Below, piece after piece: positions 36,469 to 45,738 of a stretch of DNA of 64,000 nt (position 1 is the first letter of the stretch; every line of letters begins with the position of its first letter). The position numbers were made by a program, and so were the translations under genes. Source of the stretch: Sterolibacterium denitrificans (lineage in GTDB: Bacteria > Pseudomonadota > Gammaproteobacteria > Burkholderiales > Rhodocyclaceae); the NCBI RefSeq assembly GCF_900174485.1, contig NZ_LT837803.1, positions 186,001-250,000 of the forward strand. Reading direction: 5' to 3'. Under the pieces are notes generated by a model. The model had not been told where the DNA came from. It made no database searches and saw nothing but the letters and a program-made list of their open reading frames with translations.

Positions 36469-37356
36469 TCATGGGAACGACGGCGCGCGCAACTGATAGT
36501 CGGCAAGCAGCCCGGCAAAGATCGCCGCGCCGAACCAGTTGTTGTGGCGGAAGGCCGCAAAACAGCCGGCGCGGTCGCGGCCGCGGATCAGCGTGTAGTG
36601 ATACAGCGCGATGGCGGCGGCCAGCAACAGGCCCAGGTAAAACCATGCGCCGCGCTGATAGTGGGCGCCCACCGCGGCGAGCAGGATTAGGGTCGCGGCA
36701 TAGCACAGCATCACCGCCGCCACATCGCAGCGGCCGAAGGTGATGGCCGAGGTGCGGATGCCGATCTTCAGATCGTCCTCGCGATCGACCATGGCGTATT
36801 CGGTATCGTAAGCCACCGCCCAGCAGACGTTGGCCGCCAGCAGCAGCCAGCAGATCGCCGGCAGCGCGTTCTGCACGGCGGCGTAGGCCATGGGGATGCC
36901 GAAACCGAAGGCGATGCCCAGATAGGCCTGCGGTATCGCCAGGAAACGCTTGGTGAGCGGGTAGCTGGCCGCCAGGAAGACGGCCAGCACGGCCAGTCCC
37001 CAGATGAGCGAGGACGAAAGCGGCAGAATCAACAGCCCCGCCAGAACGACCAGCGCGGCAGCCAGCAGCAGCGCTTCCTTCACCGACACCGCGCCCGTGG
37101 CCAGCGGTCTATCCTTCGTGCGCTCGACATGGCCATCGTAATTGCGATCGGCGACATCGTTCATCACGCAGCCGGCCGAGCGCATCAGCAAAGTACCGAG
37201 GGCGAAAATCCACACCAGCAGCAAAGGCGGCTGCCCATTGGCGGCAAACAGCAGCGCCCACAGCGTCGGCCAGAGCAGCAGCAGGCTGCCGATCGGTTTA
37301 TCCAGGCGCATGAGTTTTTCGTAGGCATCGAGCCGTTGGCGCAACCCCATGTTCAT
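36469..37356 (-). CDS. ubiA: 4-hydroxybenzoate polyprenyltransferase
   Basis: A 295-residue integral membrane enzyme attaching the polyprenyl tail to 4-hydroxybenzoate. The first aspartate motif is [20 protein letters not shown] near residue 66 and the second is [20 protein letters not shown] near residue 187. Eight or nine hydrophobic helices fit the family. The ATG at 37356 overlaps the ubiC stop (ATGA); a second ATG lies 6 bases downstream. Confidence 0.95.
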   Translation of the reverse strand: MNMGLRQRLDAYEKLMRLDKPIGSLLLLWPTLWALLFAANGQPPLLLVWIFALGTLLMRSAGCVMNDVADRNYDGHVERTKDRPLATGAVSVKEALLLAAALVVLAGLLILPLSSSLIWGLAVLAVFLAASYPLTKRFLAIPQAYLGIAFGFGIPMAYAAVQNALPAICWLLLAANVCWAVAYDTEYAMVDREDDLKIGIRTSAITFGRCDVAAVMLCYAATLILLAAVGAHYQRGAWFYLGLLLAAAIALYHYTLIRGRDRAGCFAAFRHNNWFGAAIFAGLLADYQLRAPSFP

Positions 37357-37907
37357 GTCGCAAACGCCTCCGGCAAAAACACCTCGCACACCATCAGCAA
37401 CTTGCCGCCGCGCGTGAACACCGAACGCCGCGCCCACAGATACGGCGCGCTGCCGGCCTCGATGCCGGCGGCCCGAATGGCCGCGCGATACAGCGGATGA
37501 CGCGCATCGAGGCGGCGAAAACGCAGCGGCTGGCGGGCGATGCGTGGATCGGCGAACAAGGCCGCGCCGAGCGGGCGCTCACCCATGCGGGCAAACAATT
37601 GCCAGGGACCGCGCGCATGCTTCCGTGCCAGCAGTGAATGCGCGAACACGCGCGGCACGCCGTCGGCGATCAGCAGCACCTCCCGCCCCCAGGCCCATTC
37701 GCGGGGAGCAATCTGCAGCGCCGCGGACTCATCGGCACCCGGCCGCAATATCCGCTGACGCAGCACCTGCACCGCAAAACTGCTGCTGCGCTCGCGCAGG
37801 CGTGCCGTCAGCGAACCATCGTCACTCAGCCAGCCGCGTTGCCGGGCACTGAGGGCGGGATGACGCAAATGACGACGCCAGGTGGCGGCAGGACGCGAGG
37901 CAGACAT
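37353..37907 (-). CDS. ubiC: Chorismate pyruvate-lyase
   Basis: A 184-residue enzyme making 4-hydroxybenzoate from chorismate, the first committed ubiquinone step. Recognisable parts are [58 protein letters not shown] and the [20 protein letters not shown] segment with the family glutamate at the end. The ATG at 37907 gives the usual length of about 170-185 residues; a much longer open frame continues upstream through the NIF3 gene antisense-free region but has no family similarity. It is the first gene of ubiC-ubiA-ubiD. Confidence 0.92.
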   Translation of the reverse strand: MSASRPAATWRRHLRHPALSARQRGWLSDDGSLTARLRERSSSFAVQVLRQRILRPGADESAALQIAPREWAWGREVLLIADGVPRVFAHSLLARKHARGPWQLFARMGERPLGAALFADPRIARQPLRFRRLDARHPLYRAAIRAAGIEAGSAPYLWARRSVFTRGGKLLMVCEVFLPEAFAT

Positions 37908-37936
37908 GGCAGCGCATTTTATCCCGCCGCCTTGCT

Positions 37937-38686
37937 TCATACCGGATTGTCGATGTCGACATAAATGCATTCCAGCCCATGCCGCTCCTGCAGATGCGCG
38001 CCGAGCGCCTGGACGCCGTAGCGCTCCGTGGCGTGATGGCCGGCGGCGATGTAGGGAATGCCGCTTTCCTGTGCCAGATGCCAGGTCTGTTCGGAAATCT
38101 CGCCGGAGACGAAACAATCGGCGCCCGCCGCAATGGCCTGCTCGAAATAACCCTGCGCGCCACCCGAGCACCAGGCGATGCGGCGCAGCGTCCGCTGCCC
38201 ATTGCCAACCAGTTGCGGCCGGCGGCCGAGCACGTGCTCCAGGGCCGTCGCCAGTTCCGCCGCGGTCCGGCTGCTTGCGGCAGGGCTGCCGAAAAAACCG
38301 AGTTCCTGTTCGCCGAAACGGCCTTCGACGCGCCAGCCCAGATGGCGGGCCAACTGGGCATTGTTGCCCCATTCCGCGTGCGCATCCAGCGGCAGGTGAT
38401 AGGCGTAGAGATTGATGTCGTGCGCCAGCAAGCGAGCCATGCGCTGCTTGCGAAAACCAATAACGCGGCCATCCTCGCCGCGCCAGAACCAGCCGTGGTG
38501 CACCAGCAGGGCATCGGCCCGGGCGGCAATGGCCGCCTCGATCAGGGCCTGGCTGGCGGTGACGCCGCAAACGATGCGCCCGACCTCGGCGCATCCTTCC
38601 ACTTGCAAACCGTTTGGGCAATAATCGCGGAATCTCGCGGCTTCCAGGCAGCCATCCAGATAACTGGCCAGCTCATCACGCTGCAT
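37937..38686 (-). CDS. NIF3-like dinuclear metal centre protein (YbgI family)
   Basis: A 249-residue hexameric metal-binding protein of the NIF3/YbgI family. The metal-ligand motifs are LLVHHGWFWRGED near residue 61 and AGHHATERYGVQAL near residue 215, and NLYAYHLPLDAH and DCFVSGEISEQTWHLA are also typical. It has been proposed to act as a GTP cyclohydrolase-like or regulatory protein; the role is not settled. It is divergent from the periplasmic protease gene, the usual betaproteobacterial order. Confidence 0.92.
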   Translation of the reverse strand: MQRDELASYLDGCLEAARFRDYCPNGLQVEGCAEVGRIVCGVTASQALIEAAIAARADALLVHHGWFWRGEDGRVIGFRKQRMARLLAHDINLYAYHLPLDAHAEWGNNAQLARHLGWRVEGRFGEQELGFFGSPAASSRTAAELATALEHVLGRRPQLVGNGQRTLRRIAWCSGGAQGYFEQAIAAGADCFVSGEISEQTWHLAQESGIPYIAAGHHATERYGVQALGAHLQERHGLECIYVDIDNPV

Positions 38687-38788
38687 GTCCGATCTCCAGC
38701 AGTTTTCACAATTTTCTGAGCAAGGCGTTGCCCGCGGCCGACACTCGACACGCGATACTCAACACCCACCGGGCAGAAAGATGAAAGT

Positions 38789-39967
38789 ATGCACCGTCTC
38801 TGGCTGATTTTTGCACAGGCCGTCACGATCAGCGTCGCCGGACTGTTTGCCTTTCACACGCTGCAGCCGCTCTGGTTCGCCCAGCCGCAGGCGCCAGCGG
38901 AAAATCGCGGCAGCATGGTGCAGGAAGCGGCGCCGGGCATGGCGGAACCGGCAGAGGACGAGCACAGGACGGATGGCTATCGCCGCGCGGCGCAGCGGGC
39001 CATGCCTTCGGTGGTGCACATCTTCACCAGCCAGGAAGTGAAGACGCCGCGCAACCCTTTTCTCAACGATCCGTTTTTCCGCCACTTCTTCGGCGACCGC
39101 GCGGAAATGCAGCCGCAACGCCGGCAGGGCCTGGGCAGCGGGGTGATCGTCAATGGCGACGGCTACATCCTGACCAACAATCACGTCATCGCGGATGCCG
39201 ACGACATCGAGGTGGCCACGCAGGATGGCCGCAAATACAAGGCGCGCATCGTCGGCGGCGACCCGGATTCCGATCTTGCGGTGGTACGCGTCGACCTCGA
39301 GTCCGGCACCCACCTGTCGGCCGTGGTGTTCGCGCCGCCGGAATCGCTGCGCATCGGCGACGTGGTGCTGGCCATCGGCAATCCCTTCGGCGTCGGCCAG
39401 ACGGTGACGCATGGCATCGTCAGCGCCCTGGGACGCTCGCATCTGGGCATCAACACGTTCGAAAACTTCATCCAGACCGATGCCGCCATCAATCCCGGCA
39501 ATTCGGGCGGCGCGCTGGTCGATGCGCGCGGCCACCTGGTCGGCATCAACACCGCGATCTATTCACAAAGCGGCGGCTCCATGGGCATCGGCTTCGCCAT
39601 CCCGGTTTCGCTCGCCAAGACCATCATGGAGCAGATCATCCAGACCGGCACGGTGACGCGCGGCTGGATCGGCGTCGAAGTCCAGGAAATCACGCCGGAG
39701 CTGGCCGAGTCATTCAAACTGCCGAATACCGAAGGCGCCCTGATCGCCGGCGTGATGCGCGGCGGACCGGCCGATCTGGCGGGCATCCGCCCCGGCGATG
39801 TGCTGCTGGCCGTCGCCGGCACGCGAATCACGGATCCGCAGAGCATGCTGGAGCAGATCGCCAGCCAGACGCCGGGGCAAAAAGCCGTCATCCAGATCCG
39901 TCGCGACGGCAGGGAGGGCAGTGTCGCGGTATTGATTGCCCGGCGCCCCAAGCCTCGGCCGGAGTAA
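38789..39967 (+). CDS. Periplasmic DegS/AlgW/DegQ-like serine protease (HtrA family)
   Basis: A 392-residue envelope protease. One N-terminal membrane helix (about 4-28) anchors it. The trypsin-like domain has its triad in TNNHVIADADDIEV (His), DPDSDLAVVRVDL (Asp) and NPGNSGGALVDARGHLVG (Ser). A single PDZ domain follows (TRGWIGVEVQEI to the end), with the GALIAGVMRGGPADLAGIRPGD stretch split here as GALIAGVMRGG and PADLAGIRPGD. One PDZ and an anchor fit the DegS/AlgW type, which senses misfolded outer-membrane proteins. It lies between NIF3 and tatC. Confidence 0.93.
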   Translation: MHRLWLIFAQAVTISVAGLFAFHTLQPLWFAQPQAPAENRGSMVQEAAPGMAEPAEDEHRTDGYRRAAQRAMPSVVHIFTSQEVKTPRNPFLNDPFFRHFFGDRAEMQPQRRQGLGSGVIVNGDGYILTNNHVIADADDIEVATQDGRKYKARIVGGDPDSDLAVVRVDLESGTHLSAVVFAPPESLRIGDVVLAIGNPFGVGQTVTHGIVSALGRSHLGINTFENFIQTDAAINPGNSGGALVDARGHLVGINTAIYSQSGGSMGIGFAIPVSLAKTIMEQIIQTGTVTRGWIGVEVQEITPELAESFKLPNTEGALIAGVMRGGPADLAGIRPGDVLLAVAGTRITDPQSMLEQIASQTPGQKAVIQIRRDGREGSVAVLIARRPKPRPE

Positions 39968-40036
39968 TCGAGGTGATCGGATAATGCGCGATTGCCGGCC
40001 TCCGTCGCGGCAGGGCCGTCTCGTTTCCCGCTTCGC

Positions 40037-40807
40037 TTATTTGCCGTTGCCGGTCAGCGCCGTCGATTCAGCCGGCGGCTGCCGGGTGATCAGGCCGGCA
40101 ATGATGATGCCGGCCTCGTAGAGCAGCAACAGCGGGACGGCCAGGAGGAACTGCGAGAGGATGTCCGGCGGGGTGAAGATGGCGCCGACCACGAAGGCGC
40201 CGACCACCACATAGGGACGGATTTCCTTCAGTTTGGCGACGCTGACGATGCCGACCTTGACCAGCACGACGACGATGACCGGCACCTCGAAGGTCACGCC
40301 GAAGGCGAGGAAGGTGGTCATCACGAAACTCAGATATTTGTCGATGTCGGTCATCACCGCCACGCCTTTGGGCGCGAACGCATTCACGAAAGTGAATACG
40401 GTGGGAAAGACGATGAAGAAGGCGAAAGCCATGCCGATGAAAAACAGCACCACGCTGGCAAACAGCAGCGGCGCAGTGAGCTTGCGTTCGCTGGCGTAGA
40501 GGCCCGGCGCGACGAAGGACCAGGCCTGGTAGAGCACATACGGCAGGGCGATCAGAAAGGACACCATCAGGGTAACTTTCATCGGCACGAAGAATGCGCC
40601 GGCCACGTCGGTGGCGATCATGTGGCCGTCATGCGGCAGGGCGGCAAGCATCGGCTGGGCCAGCAGGGTGTAGATGTCGCGCGCCCAGTTCACCAGACAG
40701 AGAAAAACCACCAGCACGGCAATGATCGCCCGGATCAGGCGCGTGCGCAGCTCGATCAGATGAGAGATGAAAGTTTCTTCGGAGGAAGGCGGGGAGGAAG
40801 CGCTCAT
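40037..40807 (-). CDS. tatC: Sec-independent (twin-arginine) translocase subunit TatC
   Basis: A 256-residue membrane protein with six helices that recognises the twin-arginine signal. Family motifs are ETFISHLIELRTRLIRAI near residue 11, FFVPMKVTLMVSFLIALP, LYQAWSFVAPGLYASERK and FLAFGVTFEVPVIVVVLV. NarGHI itself keeps a degenerate twin-arginine-like leader on NarG and is chaperoned by NarJ, while other denitrification enzymes need Tat. It overlaps tatB by 4 bases and is convergent with the protease gene. Confidence 0.96.
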   Translation of the reverse strand: MSASSPPSSEETFISHLIELRTRLIRAIIAVLVVFLCLVNWARDIYTLLAQPMLAALPHDGHMIATDVAGAFFVPMKVTLMVSFLIALPYVLYQAWSFVAPGLYASERKLTAPLLFASVVLFFIGMAFAFFIVFPTVFTFVNAFAPKGVAVMTDIDKYLSFVMTTFLAFGVTFEVPVIVVVLVKVGIVSVAKLKEIRPYVVVGAFVVGAIFTPPDILSQFLLAVPLLLLYEAGIIIAGLITRQPPAESTALTGNGK

Positions 40808-41310
40808 GCCGATGGCCTGGGAGGAATATAGGCCGGCTCGCCGCGATACAGCTCATCCTCGACGCTGGCAAGCTGGGCCGGAGACTCAGCGACGGACTCG
40901 GTTGGCACCACGGCTTCCACTGCTTCAGCCGACTCGCCCGCAGCCTGCACGGATGTCTCCACCTCGGCGGCCAGACGCTTGCCGGCGCCGTCGATTTCCT
41001 TGCCGGCTTCTTCCACCGTCGACTTGAGGCTGGCCGCCGATTGGGTCAGCGCGGCCTCGGTTTCCAGCATCTGCTTCTTGACCGTGTTTTCCAGATCGCG
41101 CGCCTGCTCGGCCATCTGCGCCTGCAGGGCCTTCAACTCCTCGAACTGGATCTGCCGGTTGAGGTCGGTCTTGATGTCGTTCACGTAACGCTGGGCGCGG
41201 CCGAGCAGGATGCCGGCCGTCTTCGCCACTTTGGGCAGCTTTTCCGGCCCGATGACGACCAGCGCCACCACCCCAATGACGATCAGTTCGGAAAAGGCAA
41301 TATCGAGCAT
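40804..41310 (-). CDS. tatB: Sec-independent translocase subunit TatB
   Basis: A 168-residue subunit. The N-terminal membrane helix carries the TatB signature Glu in LDIAFSELIVIGVVALVVIG, followed by PEKLPKVAKTAG and an amphipathic helix (LLGRAQRYVNDIKTDLNRQI). The long acidic, coiled-coil C-terminus (about 70-168) is typical of TatB. It forms the signal-recognition complex with TatC, which overlaps its stop. Confidence 0.95.
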   Translation of the reverse strand: MLDIAFSELIVIGVVALVVIGPEKLPKVAKTAGILLGRAQRYVNDIKTDLNRQIQFEELKALQAQMAEQARDLENTVKKQMLETEAALTQSAASLKSTVEEAGKEIDGAGKRLAAEVETSVQAAGESAEAVEAVVPTESVAESPAQLASVEDELYRGEPAYIPPRPSA

Positions 41311-41373
41311 GGAAACTCCGGCATCAAGGACGCGCTGCAGCCCGGCCGCACGTGTCCGCGTGCTTCATGCAGA

Positions 41374-41595
41374 TCAGCTCTTGACCTTTTCCTTGACCTC
41401 GCCCTCGATGGTCTGGCCGTTGCTCACCTGCTGGGGCGGCACCGAAGTTTCATCCGTCGCCTCGCGCATGCCGTCCTTGAAACCCTTGACGGCGCCACCG
41501 AGGTCGGAACCGATGTTCTTCAGCTTCTTGGTGCCGAAGACCAGCATCACGATGACCAGCACGATCAGCCAGTGCCAGATACTCAAGCTACCCAT
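41374..41595 (-). CDS. tatA: Sec-independent translocase subunit TatA
   Basis: A 73-residue pore-forming subunit. One membrane helix ([20 protein letters not shown]) is followed by the amphipathic [19 protein letters not shown]. The Phe-Gly at the helix boundary is conserved. It is the first of tatA-tatB-tatC and lies 45 bases after the HIT protein gene. Confidence 0.95.
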   Translation of the reverse strand: MGSLSIWHWLIVLVIVMLVFGTKKLKNIGSDLGGAVKGFKDGMREATDETSVPPQQVSNGQTIEGEVKEKVKS

Positions 41596-41640
41596 TTCAT
41601 TCTCCTGATTTGCGAATCGAATTCCGCAGCAAAATCTGCA

Positions 41641-41994
41641 TCAACCATGTTTGGCCAACATGCCGCCCAGCGGTTCCGGACCACCGAGGATGTGAACGTG
41701 CAGATGATACACCTCCTGGCAACCGATCCGGCCGGTATTGATGATGGTGCGAAAGCCTTCCTCCAATCCCTGCTCGCGCGCCAGGCGCCCGGCCAGGGCG
41801 AGAATCTTGCCGAGTACCGCCGCATCGGCGGGTCCGGCCTCGGCCAGCGAGGCGATGTGCCGCTTGGGGATGATCATGAAATGCACCGGAGCGGCCGGAC
41901 GGATGTCGTGAAAGGCGTAGACGTCCTCGTCTTCATACACCTTGCGGCAAGGCAGCTCGCCGGCAACGATCCGGCAGAAAATGCAATCACTCAT
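41641..41994 (-). CDS. Histidine triad (HIT/HINT) nucleotide-binding protein
   Basis: A 117-residue hydrolase of AMP-lysine or aminoacyl-adenylate-type substrates. The zinc-like CIFC motif opens the protein (SDCIFCRIVAGELP), and the triad is YHLHVHILGG near residue 100. FHDIRPAAPVHFMIIPKRHI is also typical. The ATG at 41994 overlaps the hisE stop by 8 bases. The hisE-HIT-tatABC order is common in betaproteobacteria. Confidence 0.95.
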   Translation of the reverse strand: MSDCIFCRIVAGELPCRKVYEDEDVYAFHDIRPAAPVHFMIIPKRHIASLAEAGPADAAVLGKILALAGRLAREQGLEEGFRTIINTGRIGCQEVYHLHVHILGGPEPLGGMLAKHG

Positions 41995-42325
41995 GACCGT
42001 GCTCCTGCGTGCGGGATTTCTTCTCGTCGATGCCGGAAATACCCTCGCGGCGGCGCAGCTCGCAAGCCACATCATCGACGCTGACGCCGAAATGGCTGAG
42101 CAATATCATGCTGTGGAACCACAGATCGGTGACTTCGCGCACCAGGTGCAGGCGATCGCCGTCCTTGGCCGCCATGATGGCTTCGGCGGCTTCCTCGGCG
42201 ACTTTCTTGCAGATGCTGTCGGTGCCCTTGGCGTACAGGCTGGCGACATAGGACGTGCCCGGCGCGGCCTTCCTGCGCTCTTCCAGGGTGGCCTGCACAC
42301 GGCGCAGAATTTCCAGATCGATCAT
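41987..42325 (-). CDS. hisE: Phosphoribosyl-ATP pyrophosphatase
   Basis: A 112-residue MazG-like hydrolase for the second step of histidine synthesis. Metal-binding glutamates lie in ICKKVAEEAAEAIMAAKDG near residue 38, and LHLVREVTDLWFHSMILL follows. The ribosome site GAGGAG precedes the ATG at 42325. The usual upstream partners (hisI, hisF, hisA, hisH) are absent here; a reductase gene unrelated to histidine begins 115 bases upstream. Confidence 0.95.
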   Translation of the reverse strand: MIDLEILRRVQATLEERRKAAPGTSYVASLYAKGTDSICKKVAEEAAEAIMAAKDGDRLHLVREVTDLWFHSMILLSHFGVSVDDVACELRRREGISGIDEKKSRTQEHGHE

Positions 42326-42439
42326 GATGGACTCCTCGCTGCGGACGGCAAAGATGGCAAAAGGCGCATCATAACCCAGGCCGTTCTGCTCTCCCTCCCC
42401 ACTCGCCGTTCCCCGGCAGCCGACGCGCCGACGAACCGA

Positions 42440-45400
42440 TCAGCCCCAGACATCCTTCAGATAACGCCCGGCGCGGGCCACGGCATCGAGATAGCTGCGT
42501 GCTTCTTCCGGCGTTTTCCGCCCTTGCTGCATGATGATGTCCAGCAGCGCCTGCTCGACATCGCCGGCCATGTGCGTGGCGTCGCCGCAAACATAGAAAC
42601 TGGCGCCACGCTCGAGGCGCTGCCAGATCAATGCGGCCTCATCGCGCAGGCGCTGCTGGACGTAGATTTTCTCCGGCTGGGTGCGCGAGAAAGCCGTGAT
42701 CAGGCGAATCTCGCCGGCGGCATCGAGCGCCTGCCATTCCTCGCGGTAGAGGAAGTCGCGCTCGGGATGGCGGCAACCGAAGAACAGCAGCGGCACGTCG
42801 CCGTCCGGCCAGATCCGGGCGAGCGTCTTGCCGCTGGCCTCCGCCTGCTTCGCCATGTGCTGGACGAAACCGCGGAACGGCGACACGCCGGTGCCCGGGC
42901 CGATCATCACGCAGCCGACCGGCGCATCGAGCGCGACCGGGCGGAAAGCCTGGTTGGCCTGAAGAAACACGTCGCACTCGGCGCCGATGTCGAGATGCGC
43001 GGCGAGGTAGTTCGAGGCCAGGCCCTCGCGCGGCTTGCCGTGGGTCTCGAAGCGCACGCGCGAGACGCACAGCGTGATCTGCTCGGCTTCGACGAGCGGC
43101 GACGAGGCGATCGAGTAGAAGCGCGGCTGGATCGGCGACAACAGCTTGACCCAATCCTCGGCACCGAGCTGGCGGGCCGTCTGCGGAAAGTCTTCGAGCA
43201 GATCGACGAGTTCGCGGCCGTGCGAATACTCGCGCGCCGCGGCAGCCGCATCGCCGCCGTGCGCGGCAACGATTTTCCGCCACTGCGCGAGCTCTTCATC
43301 GTCGTCGATCTGCGCGACGAACTTCTCGACGCGGGCGCGGTTCAACGGCTTGATGTCGAGACGCGCCAGCAGCGCGTCTTCGAAGCGCAGGCTATCCTGG
43401 CCGCCCGGGCCGAGGTCGACCGTCGTGTCGCCGTCCAGGTCCATCAGTTCGAGGATGCGCGCGACCAGCACCGGCGAGTTGTGCGGCAGCACGCCCAGCG
43501 CATCGCCCGGCTGCCAGTCCATGCGGCGCGGATCGGGGAAGTGGCGCAGGTCGAGTTCCAGCGACACGGTTTCCTGCCCATCGTTTGCCGCGTCGTCGGC
43601 CTGGGTGAGCAGGGTGCGCGCGACGATGCGCGCGCGGCAGGGATGCTTGCGCGAAATCTGCGCGTTGCTGTCCTGGCCGGCATAGTGCGCCTGGGCGGCG
43701 GCGAGCAGGTAGTCGCCGGCGGCGTCCTGCGTGGCGAGCGGCGGCGACTTTTCGAGGATGGTGTGCACGGCATCGAACCAGGCGCCGAGTTGGTCTTCGT
43801 CTTCCTGGTCGACTTCGTGCACGCGGCACGCGGCGCGCGCGCCGGCCTTGCCCAGCAGCGCATGCAGATTGTGGCCGGCGCGGCAGAAGTTCGGGTAGGA
43901 ACTGTCGCCGCAGGCCAGCAGCGCGTAGGCGGTCTGCTTGAGCGCAGCATCGCCCGCCTGCTCCAGCCATTCGACGAAGGACTTGGCATTCTCCGGAAAC
44001 TCGCCGTCGCCGGCGGTGGCGCAGACGACGAACACCAGCGGCTCGCGCGACCAGTCGATCAGGTGATGCGCGGCGAGGTCGAGCACGCGCGGCGAGAGGG
44101 GAACATCTTCGATGGTCACTTCGGCGAGCTCCTCGGCCAGGCGCAGCGCGGCGCCCTTGCAGAAGCCGTACTCGGAACCGTAGAGGATCAGCACGGGCCG
44201 CGCGCCGGGCGCCTCGTTGGCGAACTGGAACAGCTCCTCGGCCGGATTGAGGCGGCTCTTCTGCGCCCAGGCTTCCTGCACCGACTTGGCGGAGATCTGC
44301 GGATCGCGCAAGCAGACCGCGCTGAACGAACTCCTGCGCGCCGGGTTCTCCTCGGCACGCAGGCGATAGGCGGCATCGCCTGCGGCCTGGCGCAGGATCT
44401 TCTGCCTGAAGAATTGCTTGCTGACTTCCCAGGTCAGGGGAAACGCGATGTCGGGGCGGGCATAGGTCGACTTCGGCTTGACGCCGGTCATGATGGCGCC
44501 GAACTCGTTCATGAAGCTGTCGCCGGCGCGCTCGGCCAACTTGGCGGCGGCGTCGAGAAAGTAAGGGTAACGGTAGGACATCTTCGCCGACAGCGCCGAG
44601 GACTTGAAGTCCTTGCCGAAGGCGTCCATCCAGCGCTGGTGATACACGGCGGCCGCGCCGTCGTCGAAAGTATTTGCAGCAAACATCTCCAGCACGCGCC
44701 GCGCGGCTAAACGGCCGCCGATCATCGCCGTGTGGATGCCTTCGCCGGTCAGCGGATCGGTCTGGCCGGCGGCATCACCCACGGCCATGAACTGCTTCAT
44801 GGTGCTGCGCTCGACGCCGCCCATGCGCAGCGAGGCGGTGCGCACCGGTTCGAGAAACTCGACGCGCGGGCCGAGCACGCGCTGGATGAACGGGTCGTTG
44901 AGGATCTTGTCCTCATAGATGCGCGCCGCATCCTCGACCTTTGCGGCACCGCCGGGAATGATGTAGGCGCCCAGATCGATGTCGTCGTTGTAGTGGCGGA
45001 ACAGCGCGACGTAGCCGGGCAGCACATACTCGGGAAACAGCAGCACGCCGCCGGCCTTGAAGTTGTGCGTGCCGCCCTTGACGTACTGGCGCGCGGCGGC
45101 GGCGCTCGGCGCATCCTTGACCACGCCGAGCGCGCGCGCCAGCTTGCTGGTCGCGCCGTCGGCGGCGATCAGCATCCTGCAGCGGAGCTCGCGCTGGTCG
45201 ACGCAGCGTACCCGCCACAGACCATCCGCGCCGAGCTCGGCGCCGGCGACATTCGCTTCCTCGATCAGCGCGGCGCCGGTTTCGGCGGCGCGCCGGGCGA
45301 TGCGCTCGTCGCAGATCATGCGCTTGATGGCGAAGGTGCGGTTCTCCTTGGCCACCTGCGCATCGCCGCCTTCGCTGGTCATGTAGTTCTCGCCGCTGGG

Positions 45401-45676
45401 CGAGACGAAGCCGCCCGAGGTGGTGTCCTGGTACAGGCCGTCGGCGACGATCTGCTGCAACACGCCCATGTCTTCGAGGATGTCCAGCGCCGGCGCGCAC
45501 CAGGCGTCGCCGCAGTATTTGTCGCGCGGGAAGCGGGCTTTTTCCAGCAGGGCGACCGTCAGCGGCAGGCCTTGCCGGCGCGACTCCTGCACCAGGTAAT
45601 AGGCCGCCGTCGCCCCCGCCGGCCCGGCGCCGACCACGATGACGTCGAATTGTTGCGGCTCGGCTTCCATAGTCAT
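42440..45676 (-). CDS. Fusion of geranylgeranyl-reductase-type flavoprotein with CysJ-like diflavin reductase
   Basis: A 1078-residue single open frame. Residues 1-440 are a FAD enzyme of the geranylgeranyl reductase family: GAGPAG at 16-21, KYCGDAWC at 53-60, and the FAD motif GDAAGQTDPLTGEGIHTAM at 300-318. Residues about 495-640 are a flavodoxin-like FMN domain (ILYGSEYG, ACGDSSYPNF). Residues about 680-1078 are a ferredoxin-reductase/CysJ module: FAD motif RFYSIASSP at 852-860, NADPH motifs GPGTGVSPFRGF at 926-937 and FYVCGDATHMAGDVEQALLD at 1027-1046. NADPH electrons could thus pass through FAD and FMN to the reductase flavin to saturate isoprenoid-type double bonds. The ATG at 45676 is chosen, with another 6 bases later. 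The substrate is unknown. Confidence 0.85.
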   Translation of the reverse strand: MTMEAEPQQFDVIVVGAGPAGATAAYYLVQESRRQGLPLTVALLEKARFPRDKYCGDAWCAPALDILEDMGVLQQIVADGLYQDTTSGGFVSPSGENYMTSEGGDAQVAKENRTFAIKRMICDERIARRAAETGAALIEEANVAGAELGADGLWRVRCVDQRELRCRMLIAADGATSKLARALGVVKDAPSAAAARQYVKGGTHNFKAGGVLLFPEYVLPGYVALFRHYNDDIDLGAYIIPGGAAKVEDAARIYEDKILNDPFIQRVLGPRVEFLEPVRTASLRMGGVERSTMKQFMAVGDAAGQTDPLTGEGIHTAMIGGRLAARRVLEMFAANTFDDGAAAVYHQRWMDAFGKDFKSSALSAKMSYRYPYFLDAAAKLAERAGDSFMNEFGAIMTGVKPKSTYARPDIAFPLTWEVSKQFFRQKILRQAAGDAAYRLRAEENPARRSSFSAVCLRDPQISAKSVQEAWAQKSRLNPAEELFQFANEAPGARPVLILYGSEYGFCKGAALRLAEELAEVTIEDVPLSPRVLDLAAHHLIDWSREPLVFVVCATAGDGEFPENAKSFVEWLEQAGDAALKQTAYALLACGDSSYPNFCRAGHNLHALLGKAGARAACRVHEVDQEDEDQLGAWFDAVHTILEKSPPLATQDAAGDYLLAAAQAHYAGQDSNAQISRKHPCRARIVARTLLTQADDAANDGQETVSLELDLRHFPDPRRMDWQPGDALGVLPHNSPVLVARILELMDLDGDTTVDLGPGGQDSLRFEDALLARLDIKPLNRARVEKFVAQIDDDEELAQWRKIVAAHGGDAAAAAREYSHGRELVDLLEDFPQTARQLGAEDWVKLLSPIQPRFYSIASSPLVEAEQITLCVSRVRFETHGKPREGLASNYLAAHLDIGAECDVFLQANQAFRPVALDAPVGCVMIGPGTGVSPFRGFVQHMAKQAEASGKTLARIWPDGDVPLLFFGCRHPERDFLYREEWQALDAAGEIRLITAFSRTQPEKIYVQQRLRDEAALIWQRLERGASFYVCGDATHMAGDVEQALLDIIMQQGRKTPEEARSYLDAVARAGRYLKDVWG

Positions 45677-45738
45677 AGTTAGCCCCAAGCAAAAGTGTAC
45701 ATTGTAAGCCTGTTGCCCGGGATGTGTTTCCGCAGCGC

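Noticed and set aside
42368-42400. Possible sigma-70 promoter for hisE with a TATGAT -10 element
   Set aside because: No acceptable -35 hexamer at the right spacing; a single hexamer is not enough support.
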